Origin: Larix kaempferi
Lineage: Eukaryota; Streptophyta; Pinopsida; Pinales; Pinaceae
DNA: 64,000 nucleotides
Assembly: GCA_027924585.1 (NCBI GenBank)
Contig: BSBM01000068.1
Location: 12,745,501 to 12,809,500, forward strand
Direction: 5' to 3'
Shown here: positions 10,580 to 20,134 of the stretch, piece after piece
Layout of the letters: every line of letters begins with the position of its first letter
How positions within the stretch are numbered: position 1 is the stretch's first letter
Notes under the pieces: model-generated
The model's input: only the letters and a program-made list of their open reading frames with translations
Database searches by the model: none
What the model was told of the DNA's origin: nothing
Program-made: the position numbers and the translations under genes

Positions 10580-12010
10580 CTAGCTTTGCACATTGCTTAA
10601 TCGCTTATTGCAATTGTACAAAGAATAGAAAGCCTGCAAGCAAGTAAAAACCAAAAGTATCGTTACAGCTATTGGAGATAGCAATTGCCACGATTCGAAT
10701 TTATATCTCTTCATGAACTCCACCATGGAAACATTCCATTTTATATATAATATCTATTCACATACTCTATAACATTATCCAGATATTGAACCTTTGTGAT
10801 CTTAATGCACTTACCCAAGCTGTTCCACAGGCTCGCAACCTCTGGGTAGCTTTGAAGGTGGTTGCAAATAATTCCACGTTGTCTCAACAATTTCACATCC
10901 TCTTAGGCGTCAATCATCTTGTTCATGAAATCTATATATCATGTGAAAACCATGGCACCTAGTGTCGCCGAAGCTTTGAATGCCACCAGATTTCTAAGGG
11001 TAACCTCTGTGTTGCTATCCAACTTTACTTTTGGAAGGTAAAGTGTGGTTGTCTTCTCATCAAATTGTATTGGCGTGATCACCGTTGCTAGGAGTGAATT
11101 TGACTCCAACAGAGTATAAATCGGCCACAGATGGAATGGCCAATTGATCTCGTGTGGGTTCTATGATCTCAAAAGATGAATCGTTCGCCTCCCCTTTATT
11201 CTCCTCCTCAGTTTTGGTGGAATCTTTAGTAATAAGAAGAGCCAAGAGTTTATTCAATGCACTCAGGACAAGTAGGTTCTCAAGAATATAAATAATACCT
11301 AAGGACAAATTCATCACGAGTTGCACAGCCCTCCAGTTGAGTATTTGTCGAGTCAACTTCATTGGAAATCAAATGGGGCCAACGTTTAAAGAGGAGAGAA
11401 AAGTCTATAGCAAATTGAAAGCACTTGTAAGGGTTGGCATGTCCTTTATAATAGAGTTCTCCTTTTGTTCCTCTTTCAGAATATTTGGATATTGATTCTT
11501 GGGAACAGGAAGTAGAACACTTCCAGGACGTGCCCTCTCTCTATAGTATGGATCTTCGAATCCTCGAGCAGCTTGAAGGTGAAAGGAGAAAATTCTCTGC
11601 ACACAAGCCTTAGCAGGGAATAGAGCCTCTCTTCTCCCAAGGAAGGTTGCGTCGAGAGCCAAGGTTTCTTCCTTATAATCAAGGAATTTGTGATAGTTGC
11701 TCCAGATATTCCATTAGTGCTTCTTAAACTCTTCCACAACCATGTATTCAAATTTGCATCCATTGATTCTTTTCTGAAATCTGGGACTAGCGACCAGTTT
11801 GTAGTGTTCCATGTCATAGAGCTCAGATCTCCAGTGGTGGTAGGGGCCAATAGAAATCAATTGAGGAGTGTATGCTTCAGGTTTCACTTCTAGTAACTCT
11901 TTGGGCACATTAAACACGGGCATACACAAATTCTTCAGTTCTTCTTCTTCATGCTGTAGATCCATACTTCCCTTGATTTGAATAACCCAACCACTCTCAT
12001 TGATATTCAA
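10580..12010 (-). pseudogene. DUF247 family protein, pseudogene, copy B
   Basis: It has the same length (1431 bp) and architecture as copy A. N terminus MNINESGW..., then VPKELLEVKPEAYTPQLISIGPYHH and DMEHYKL. A middle open stretch at 11060-11362 reads LEN(L)L..LNKLLALLITKDSTKTEE...VADLYSVGVKF. Then, after a frame change, FDEKTTTLYLPKVKLDSNTEVTLRNLVAF, a second frame change and a hydrophobic C-terminal membrane segment ending at 10580. The stop after EEFKKH, the stop after FNLL and both frame changes are shared with copy A. Additional stops are private. Probably a former plasma-membrane protein; dead in both copies. Confidence 0.85.
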
Positions 12011-12053
12011 TTAAAAATTGGTTTTGGATTCCATGTTTCTGAATTGAGACAAA

Positions 12054-12478
12054 TAGGAATTAAAGTAGCAGATGTAGAAGAAAAATGGGTCTCTTGATTA
12101 ATTTCCACTCATGGTAATAATATGTCACGTTAATAATATGTACAGGTACGCATGCCCTCCTAGGTATGCACACAACTCCCCCATTCATTTATTTATGACT
12201 GTACATCGCGCCTGACTGTAGATGCCCAGTTGTGGCTGTACTTGAACTGTCGTGGCATGGATACATGCTAGAGCACACCCATACTGATAGACTTAGTGCG
12301 GATCAGTTTGGGCTTGAATGAGACACATGGTTGTGGGCTGGACTAGCCACCCATCATTTTCTCCTCTTCCAAATAGAAAATTCACACCAATATATATGTT
12401 TGCAGAATATTCAGAGCCCTCAATAGTTGCTACAACATCTGTCTCTCATTGTTTTGTTTGATATTTATAAAACGAAAC
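12054..12478. other. Upstream region of the FAS1 pseudogene
   Basis: No open frame of note. 'tatatatg' and 'atatttataaaa' near 12393 and 12460 could be old core-promoter elements in front of the ATG at 12479, but they are only AT-rich words and not strong evidence. Confidence 0.3.
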
Positions 12479-13102
12479 ATGGCACTACGTAGTTACCATC
12501 TGCTCTTGTTGGCAAAAATGGCGTTGTACTTATCACCAAACACATTTGTGCAGTAGGAGGATACTCCAATACTTGTGATGGCTCCTTCACAAGCCATGAA
12601 AACGGTCAAGAACTCGACCAAGGATCTCGATCACGCCATTGATGAAATGAAAGAGACCTCATATTATTCTTTCGTGATGATCCTAGAGCTCCTGGGGGCT
12701 ATTTTCTGATTAAGGGCCTCACATTTCTTATGCCCAGTGACGAAAAAATGGCTCACGTGGACACCAAGAAAATGGATCTGCTAATGCATCACACAATCCC
12801 AAGGTATCTTACCTTCCATGACCTCCTGCATTTTTGCACGGGCTCCTTCATCCCCAACTTTCTCCCTCATTATATGTACAACGTTGATAATCACGGTAAA
12901 AATAATTACTCTCTTAACAATGCGAGGATTGTCACCCTTGATGAGTCCAACCATTCAATACCATAGAATCAGTTTAGTTATTACAGATAACATGATCTAT
13001 ATGACTTCACCTTCTTCCATGAATCCAACTCTTGCACCACACTATTCCTCTATTTCTCCTCCTCCTCTTTTTCTAAATGACCCATTAATGCCATGGAATT
13101 AG
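12479..13102 (+). pseudogene. Fasciclin-like (FAS1 domain) protein, pseudogene
   Basis: It starts MALRSYHLLLLAKMALYL, a signal-peptide-like N terminus, but meets a TAG at 12554-12556. The same frame continues as DHAIDEMKETSYYSFVMILELLGAI and then stops. The frame then shifts near 12710 to LIKGLTFLMPSDEKMAHVD and HHTIPRYLTFHDLLHF.TGSFIPNFLPHYM, followed by NNARIV. These match the FAS1 domain of plant fasciclin-like proteins (TFLMPSDEK; HSIP..L.FDHL; tGS.IPt.LP; NN.RLVSP). A last frame change near 12950 leads to a proline/serine-rich tail ending at 13102. Intact members are secreted cell-wall/arabinogalactan proteins. At least one stop and two frameshifts make this a pseudogene. Confidence 0.65.
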
Positions 13103-13191
13103 TTCAATTATTAAATCCATCGCAAGAGTCAGGACATGACAATATATAGAAAGTACATAACAATAATTTGGATGATGCAATGGCATTGTTC

Positions 13192-13741
13192 TGTTAGAAA
13201 AACAGGATCGCAAAGCAACAACCATAAATAGAAATGCAAATATAATCACACACACATTACAAGAGAGACACAAATATATCGTGGTTCACCCCAACTTGGG
13301 CTACGTCCACACTGAATTTGTTAGTCCTTATTATTATTATCGTCTAGCAAGGTGAAGGGATACAACCTATAGCACAACTGCTGCACTTCCTCTTCACTGT
13401 CTCATAGTCTCTCTCCTGATCTTAGAGATCTTTACAATGCATAAAACTAATACATCAACCCTAGCTGTATTACAATGTCTTTCTTTTATAGGGAAAATAC
13501 AATGGGAAAAATACCATGGGATACCCAAAACCATGGGCCCGCAAAACAGTTGGCAAAAATAGTCCTAATTTTTTTTTCTCGGGGGCGTTGCCCCAAACCC
13601 CTATTCGTGGGGGCTCCACCCCCTTGACTTGAAGGCCTTTCCCTGAACCACTAAAAATGTAGATGGGTGTACAGTCCTCCGGGGTGCATGGCTAAGACAA
13701 TATCATCTATGAGACTGGAAGATCTGGCTCCACAACCAACA
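13192..13741 (-). repeat. Copia 3' LTR (550 bp)
   Basis: On the plus strand it runs from tgttag (13192) to ccaaca (13741), that is TGTTGG...CTAACA on the coding strand. The bases right next to it, atttcccacttgg (13742-13754), are on the minus strand a polypurine tract (ccaagtgggaaat), as required at the inner edge of a 3' LTR. The region 13390-13741 matches 16278-16685. Confidence 0.85.
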
Positions 13742-13819
13742 ATTTCCCACTTGGAGACTGATCACAGCAATTCCACCACTGCTGCACTTGCTGGACTTGG
13801 ACTTGGAAAATTTCTCCTC

Positions 13820-14495
13820 TTCACCTTCATGCTAGAAGGCCAACTGAAACCAAGCAAGAACTCAGTTTCTCTCTGGTCACTACCTTTGTGAACATGTCTA
13901 CAGGATTCTGGCTAGTATGTATATTTTCCAGCTTCAACAACTCATCTTCCAGAACAGAGCATATGAAATGGTACTTGAGCTATATATGTTTAGTCCTGGA
14001 ATGGAATGCCAAGTTCTTTGCAAGATGAATGGCACTTTGGTTGTCACTATACAACCTTCTATCCTTCTGCTTCTTACCCACTTCCTCCATAAACCTCTGC
14101 AACCAAATCATCTCTTTACTAGCCTCTGTAATAGCAACATATTCTGCTTCCGTTGTTGAAAGTGCAACAACCTTCTGCAGTTTCGAAATCCAGCTTACTG
14201 TTGTTCCACCTACAGTAAACACATACCCTGTGGTGCTCCTCCTGCTATCGTTATCACCTGCCATATCTGCATCAATATATCCCTCTAGAACAGTGTCTGA
14301 ACCTCCAAAACATAATGCTTGAGTGGTGGTACCTCTCAAATACCTGAGAATCCACTGTACTTCCCTCCAATGTTCTTTACCTGGATTGTTCATATATCTG
14401 CTCACAACTCCCACTGCATGTGCAATATCTGGTCTTGTGCACACCACAGCATACATCAAGCTACCAACTGCTGATTGATAGGGAATCTTGGACAT
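13820..14495 (-). pseudogene. Copia RNase H domain
   Basis: From 14495: YQSAVGSLMYAVVCTRPDIAHAV, RYLRGTT, YIDADMAGDNDSRRSTTGYVF, VALSTTEAEYVA, EMIWLQRF and SDNQSAIHLAKN, all diagnostic of copia RNase H with its D-E-D residues. A TAG at 13980-13982 follows HSRTKHI, where the family has a glutamine or similar, and the frame continues (LKYHF...) to about 13820. A TAG at 14511-14513 separates it from the reverse transcriptase. Dead copy; the domain itself looks well preserved. Confidence 0.85.
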
Positions 14496-14510
14496 GTAAT
14501 TTGTCTCTTC

Positions 14511-15410
14511 CTATGTTTTGGGACACATTTCCTTACTTAGACTGAAATGGCTAGCCAAAGGTGTACTAACTAGTTTTGCATTCTGCATTCTAAACCTCTC
14601 CAACACCTTTTGTATGTACTCACCCTGATACAATGTCAATTTGTGATTTTTCCCGTCTCTTGTTATTCTCATACCAAGGATTTGCTTTGCAACACCCAAA
14701 TCCTTCATCGCAAATGAATTAGCTAGCTTCCTTTTGAGTACATTTATATCATGCATGTTAGACCCGGCAACAAGCATGTCATCCACATACAATAACAAGA
14801 TAATATATCTTTCATTGTCTAGATTCTTGAAATAAACACAGTGGTCAGAATGACATCTACTATAACCTTGTTTTGTCATAAACCTGTCAAATTTTAAATA
14901 CCACTGCCTTGGAGCTTGCTTCAAGCCATACAAACTCTTTTTCAACCTATATACCAAGTTCTCCTTACCTTTGACCTCATACCCTTGTGGTTGCTGCATA
15001 TATATCTCTTCCTCCAAATCCCCATGGAGAAAGGCTGTTTTTACATCTAACTGTTCAAGATGCAAATCTTCTACTGCCACTAGACTTAAGATAGTCCTAA
15101 TTGAAGTCATATTAACAACAGGAGAAAATATTTCATCAAAATCAATACATTTCTTCTGTGCAAACCCCTTTACAACAAGTCTGGCCTTGTACCGTTTCTT
15201 ACATCCTTCTTCTTCCTTCAACCTGTAAATCCATTTGTTCTGCAATGATCTTTTACCAGCAGGAAATTGAACCAGATCCCAAGTCTGGTTTCCTACCAAT
15301 GAGTCCATCTCCTCATTCATGCCTTGCTCCCACTTCTTTCTAGTTTCCACCTGCATTGCTTCTTCATAACATTTTGGTTCACTAGCATCAGTCATCAACA
15401 AATAATACAT
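14511..15410 (-). pseudogene. Copia reverse transcriptase domain
   Basis: The 299-codon open stretch holds WIYRLKEEEG, ARLVVKGFAQ, DVKTAFLHGDLEEEIYM, LYGLKQAPRQWY and the catalytic YVDD motif (LLLYVDDMLVAG), plus ILGMRI near the end. These are the standard blocks of Ty1/copia RT. The frame is uninterrupted here, but upstream a TGA stands where the family has Trp (before YSPS) and downstream TAG at 14511 breaks the polyprotein. Confidence 0.9.
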
Positions 15411-15659
15411 TGAAGGAGAGTATCATTCAGGGAGTCTACTTAACCTGGTAGATCTTCTTGTAGTTGCAGGAGTTTCAGGTACTTGCTATTGTTCTTGATT
15501 TTCTGGCACTTTTGGAACTTCATTTTCTTGAATTTCATCAAGTATTGTGTACTCTATGGTTTCCTTTTCCTGTTTCTTTCCCTGCAACTGATCTTTATAC
15601 ATGACCTTTTCATTGAATATCACATCTCTACTCCTGATGGTTTTGTTATTTTCATAATC

Positions 15660-16277
15660 CTATAAGCGATAACCAAATTCATCAACCCCATATCCAATAA
15701 AGGTACATTTCTTGGATTTAGCTTCAAGCTTTGTTCTATTTTCTTTATCAATATGGACAAATGCTTCACAACCAAAAGTTCTTAGAAATGAGTAGTTTAC
15801 CTTTTTATCTGTCCATGCCTCCTTTGGAATACAACCATCCAAAGCACTTGAAGGTCCTCTATTTATTAAATAAACAACAGTATTTACAACATCCGCCCAA
15901 AACTATAAGGGCAACCCTGCATGCAATCTCATACACCTTGCACGCTCCATGATCATTCTGTTCATCCTTTTTGACACACCATTTTCTTGTGGTGTTCCTG
16001 GGACTGTCTTCTCTCTACAAATCCCATGGTATGAACAGTAACTATCAAACTCCTTGTCACAGTACTCACCTCGATTATCAGATATGAGACACTTCAACCT
16101 TTTCCCTGTCTCATTCTCAACCAAAGCTTTCCACTTCTTAAAAGTAGCAAACACATCATATTTATGTCTAATGCAATAAACCCAAGTTTTCCTAGTTACA
16201 TCGTCAATAAATGTAACATAATAATGAGAGCCACCAAGAGATTGTACGTGAGCCGGTCCCCATACATCTGTATGCAC
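15660..16277 (-). pseudogene. Copia integrase core and C-terminal part, 5'-truncated
   Basis: It begins at MHTDVWGPAHVQSLGG with the first catalytic Asp. Then come the second Asp region (LISDNRGEY) and the Glu region (PGTPQENGVSKRMNRMIMERARC). A TAG at 15903-15905 follows; reading resumes at FWADVVNT and leads to NYSFLRTFGCEAFVHI and KKCTFIGY up to a TAG at 15660. The N-terminal zinc-binding part is missing because the deletion junction is at about 16278. Confidence 0.85.
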
Positions 16278-16685
16278 TGTCTCACAGTCTCTCTCATGAT
16301 CTTAGAGATCTTTACAATGCATAAAACCTAATACATAAACCCTAGCCATATCACAATGTCTTTCTTAGTCTCTCTCCTGCTCTTAGAGATCTTTACAATG
16401 CATAAAACCTAATACATCAACCCTAGCCGTATTACAATGTCTTTCTTTTATAGGGAAAATACAATGGGAAAAATACCATGGGATACCCAAAACCATGGGC
16501 CTGCAAAATAGCTGGCGAAAACAACCCCAAAAAAATTTTCTCGGGGGCATTGCCCCCGAACCCCCATTTCTCAAGGTCACTGCCCCCGAACCCCTAAAAA
16601 TGCATAATGGGTGTACAGTCCTACGGGGTGCACAGCTAAGAGAATATCATCTATGATACTGGAAGATCTGTCTCCACAACCAACA
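16278..16685 (-). repeat. Copia 5' LTR, truncated, with an internal ~85 bp duplication
   Basis: Matches the 3' LTR from 13390 to its ccaaca end. The piece containing cttagagatctttacaatgcat occurs twice in a row (about 16299 and 16382) but once in the other LTR. About 200 bp of the downstream LTR part are lost at the deletion junction with integrase. Confidence 0.85.
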
Positions 16686-16690
16686 TGTTC

Positions 16691-19600
16691 ATGTCTGGAA
16701 GTGATTGCCAAGGCATGGGTCATGCTTGGCCTGAGCGCTTAAGGTGTTACGACATTGGCTGGTGCATTAATTCCAGTGTTCAACCATACTATTTCATTCC
16801 AATGTGTTTGCTAGTGCTCTTGAATGAAATGGGCGTGGTGTACCATGCCAAAAAGACTTGATATGAGTATTTCCAAATATCCATGTCTTGAATTCGTATA
16901 TATGGAAATTTATTCAGATGATTTTTTTTGGAAGAGATCTAATGGTTGTGTCTGTATATGCAGACATTATAAAACACATCGACAAAGCGAAAGCAAGTCA
17001 TTTCAGGCAAACTATCTCAGTCCCCAGCCCCGTTCGAATATCTCATTTATTAATTCGGCGAGATCTCTGAAAGAGGCCATATTAGTGGATGACTGATACT
17101 ATGCATTTGATCATGTTCTTCACAAGTTATACAAGAAACAATTCCTCTGGGAAATGAATATTCACGTGTTTTTTAAGACATTAGAATGAAAGGCATTGAA
17201 CAATATTATCAACTATTGAATGGTTGCGCACTTTTTATATACACTAATTTATGAGAGTTATTGAAGCATACATGAAATCCTCGAAGAAGATAAGATAAGT
17301 TATAGTTTAATTTGATAAATGCTAATTTTTATGTAATGTTATGGTCAAAACTAAATTTTTGGAGTGTATTTTTGGCTGGCACCCATCTCTCGACAGAAAG
17401 TAACATTCTTTTGCTCTCTTGGCATAATTTGTATAATTTATGCTAGGTAGTTTATGCTACATAATATGTATAATTGTTTAAGCATAAATTAACATAGCCA
17501 CTTAATTTGTTTAATTTGTTTATGTTGGAACTTCGATAGACAATGACAATGCACATAACTTCATTATCCTTATGTAAACCTTTCCAAATCCCAAGTTGTC
17601 GGCTGTCACAAGAGCACCATTTCCTCACTCTGATTCGCGGTGGCATTAGCTTGTCGTCCATTTCACAATCCTTGCATTAGCGACGTTGAAGTGGAGGGAT
17701 AGCCTTGTCGATGTCTTACTCTTGACAATTTAATGTTTATGCCTTGCTTTTCCATTATAACACTACTCATATAAAATAGTCATTTATTGCTTTACATTTA
17801 TTGTTGGCAATGTTGTAGTGGGCCTAGCGGTGAAGAAGTGTGCTTTCAGTCTCGTTGGAATTGTGTTAATATAAAAGAGGAAATATTGAGTCCAAGTTGC
17901 TTCACTTTGTTGATGGGAGAAATTATGTGTTTCTTGATGCTTCCATGTTTTTCCAAGGCCAGATAATGTATTGGCCTTAATAATCAATTCACTATATGTA
18001 TAAAACTAATTTCCTACAACCGAAGGATAACACTCCCTTGCCTACTTCCACAAATACATTCATTGGACTTGCTTTCAACACATAAAATTGTATTATCTAC
18101 ATACACACAACTTTCTCTCATTTTGTAACATATCAAAGCTCTATTCGACGTTTCATTTTCCCAGCTTTGGGGGTATGCTAGTTGTAATTTAAAAGTAAAT
18201 TATGTTCTCTATGATTTGAATGTGCAATCGCAACAATTCAAATCGTTTTGTTGGCCTTTTTACTCACTAACACCATTTTTTACATGAATTTGGCTAATTG
18301 ACAACCCTCAAACAAGCTTCTTCTTTTGAGTCCTTCATGCTCTATTATTTCCCTACTCCTTCATTTCCTTTGAATCTCTCTTCCCTCCCTTCAATGCCCA
18401 TCTTCTCCTTGACATATATATTTAATGGAATGCCTTAGAAAGCCAACCATTACAATGGTTTGTTTTCATCTTTCAAGTTAGAATAATTTTTTAAATATTC
18501 ACTCAGCTTCTCAAAACAATTAAATGATTATTACAAAGTTTACAAAAGAGATTTAATCAAGATCCAATTCATATCAATGAGTCATACCAATGAACAATGT
18601 TGGATGCAACACATCTTGGCCACATAAATGCTTTCATTTGTAATTACATATAATGAGGTTGTTCTAGACTCTAGAAGGCGTTGTAAATTGCCAAAATTGA
18701 ACTATAACCATAGAAGTGAGAGAATACCAAGAAAGGAAAGGAAACAAACCATCGAGATATTTCAATCTTTCTTAAACTAAAGAGTCGAATATTACAAATT
18801 TATATTTATTTTTTTCATTTTCAAGGGAGCTATATATAGGCATCCAAACGAGTTAAAACATAATGGCATGGCACTAGGAGAGTCCTAACTAGTAGAACCA
18901 AAGTGAGGGAAATGTCGAGATCTTAGTGCTAAGTGCCAAGAGCCAAATCTACGAAAGGCCCTATTTCGCATACACAAGTTCAACATTAGTAGATTAAGCA
19001 AGAGAGAGTTTACTTGGTCATGGAAGATGTAGGGAAACACTAACACCACTTAAGGAAACTGTCACATTGTATCAGGAAGTTATAGGAACACATAGCCCAA
19101 AGAAATATGTGAAGCACAAGTTGTATGTGATTCTTCTTTATGACATGTGAAGTTTTATTCCCCAAGATAGTTTCACCAATTCAAAATCTTAGGGCATTGT
19201 GAACTTTTACATACATGGAGACAATGTTTTCTTGTATTATGTTGTTTGTATGTTCATGGATGAAAATAGAGTGATTATAATTTATAGATACTAATAGTTA
19301 CACGTTTTTGTACTGTGAACATTTACATGTGTGGTAGTATTGTTTTCTTTTATTTTGTTGTTAATTTGTTTATGAATGAAACGATGGACTGCATATAATT
19401 TATAGATGTTATAAACTCTATTATGAACGTCAGTGATCAATTTTCACTTACTCTATATATGGATTAGGCATAGCCCAAATAGTGAACATGTATCAAGGCT
19501 TTCATGATCCTAGTTTTATTTTCATATAGAAAATGTGACCCCTTAAGGAAGTATTTAACCTTCAAACTTCTCATCCTTAATTGCACTGAGTGTAAACGAG
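16691..19600. other. Gene-poor AT-rich stretch
   Basis: No convincing gene, RNA or mobile element. 16820-17100 has overlapping short open frames in two plus frames, but neither resembles a family I know. The rest is AT-rich with single-copy appearance. Confidence 0.5.
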
Positions 19601-19606
19601 GTGCTT

Positions 19607-19935
19607 ACAACCCAGTATGGGGGAGATCCTGTAACGGATGTCACATGTCATATGTAACGGATGTCACATGTAACGTTTGTCACATTACGTTGCAACCCAG
19701 TATGGGGAGATCATGTAACGGATGTCACATTTAACGTTTCTCACATTACGTTACAACCCAATATGGGGAAGATGTTGTAACATTTGTCACATTTGTCATG
19801 TTTGTTACGTTATGTTACAACTCAGTATGGGGGAGATGTTGTAACATTTGTCACATTTGTCACGTTTGTCACATTACGTTAGAACCCAATATGGGGGAGA
19901 TGTTGTAACATTTGTCACGTTACGTTTCCATGTCA
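19607..19935. repeat. ~64 bp tandem array, five units
   Basis: Units begin with a(c/g)aaccca(g/a)tatgggg at 19607, 19692, 19753, 19817 and 19881 (spacing 85, 61, 64, 64). Each continues with 'gagatgttgtaac' and runs of 'atttgtcac' and 'cacgttacgtt'. The junction atgggggaga|tgttgtaac looks like a polypurine tract followed by an LTR start. The array may derive from such a border, but no LTR is attached. Confidence 0.75.
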
Positions 19936-20030
19936 GCTCATAACTTATAAAAAATCAATAGTAATTAAAAATTTCATGTTCGCTCATAACTTATCATAAA
20001 TAAAAAATAAAAATAATTAAAAAATTAAAA

Positions 20031-20130
20031 GAGAGGGATCCAATTTCTTGAGGGGTAATTTTTTTCTTAATGTGTAAAAAATTTAAGATAGAACAAAAAA
20101 AATTACACCTCAAGAAATTGGAACCCTCTC
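20031..20130. repeat. Hairpin-forming inverted repeat (~35 bp arms)
   Basis: The left arm starts gagagggatccaatttc (20031-20065) and the right arm ends gaaattggaaccctctc (20095-20130). They are complementary over ~35 bp with about three mismatches, and the loop is ~29 bp. It could be a tiny MITE or foldback element or a small-RNA precursor; no target duplication is evident. Confidence 0.6.
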
Positions 20131-20134
20131 GGTG

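Larger units (their letters stand above)
8611..12053. repeat. Segmental tandem duplication, copy B (3.44 kb)
   Basis: Second copy of the 5405-8591 block in the same orientation. It is longer by ~256 bp, mainly because of a 324 bp insertion plus 13 bp target duplication at 9637-9986, partly offset by the missing 50 bp repeat unit. Copy A's 5' neighbour (the ABCG 5' half) is not repeated here. Confidence 0.9.
13192..16685 (-). mobile_element. Ty1/copia retrotransposon, internally deleted, with target-site duplication
   Basis: On the minus strand the remaining order is partial 5' LTR - integrase - RT - RNase H - polypurine tract - 3' LTR, the copia order. The 5 bp target duplication tgttc is present on both sides (13187-13191 and 16686-16690). 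gag, protease, the start of integrase, the primer-binding site and ~200 bp of the 5' LTR are missing: sequence jumps from integrase (16277) straight into the middle of the LTR. It cannot make its own particle proteins. Coding regions carry several stops, mostly TAG where CAG is expected. Confidence 0.9.

Noticed and set aside
16820-17100. A possible gene exon right of the copia element
   Set aside because: Two overlapping frames, neither with recognisable motifs; nothing on codon use or splice sites favours either.
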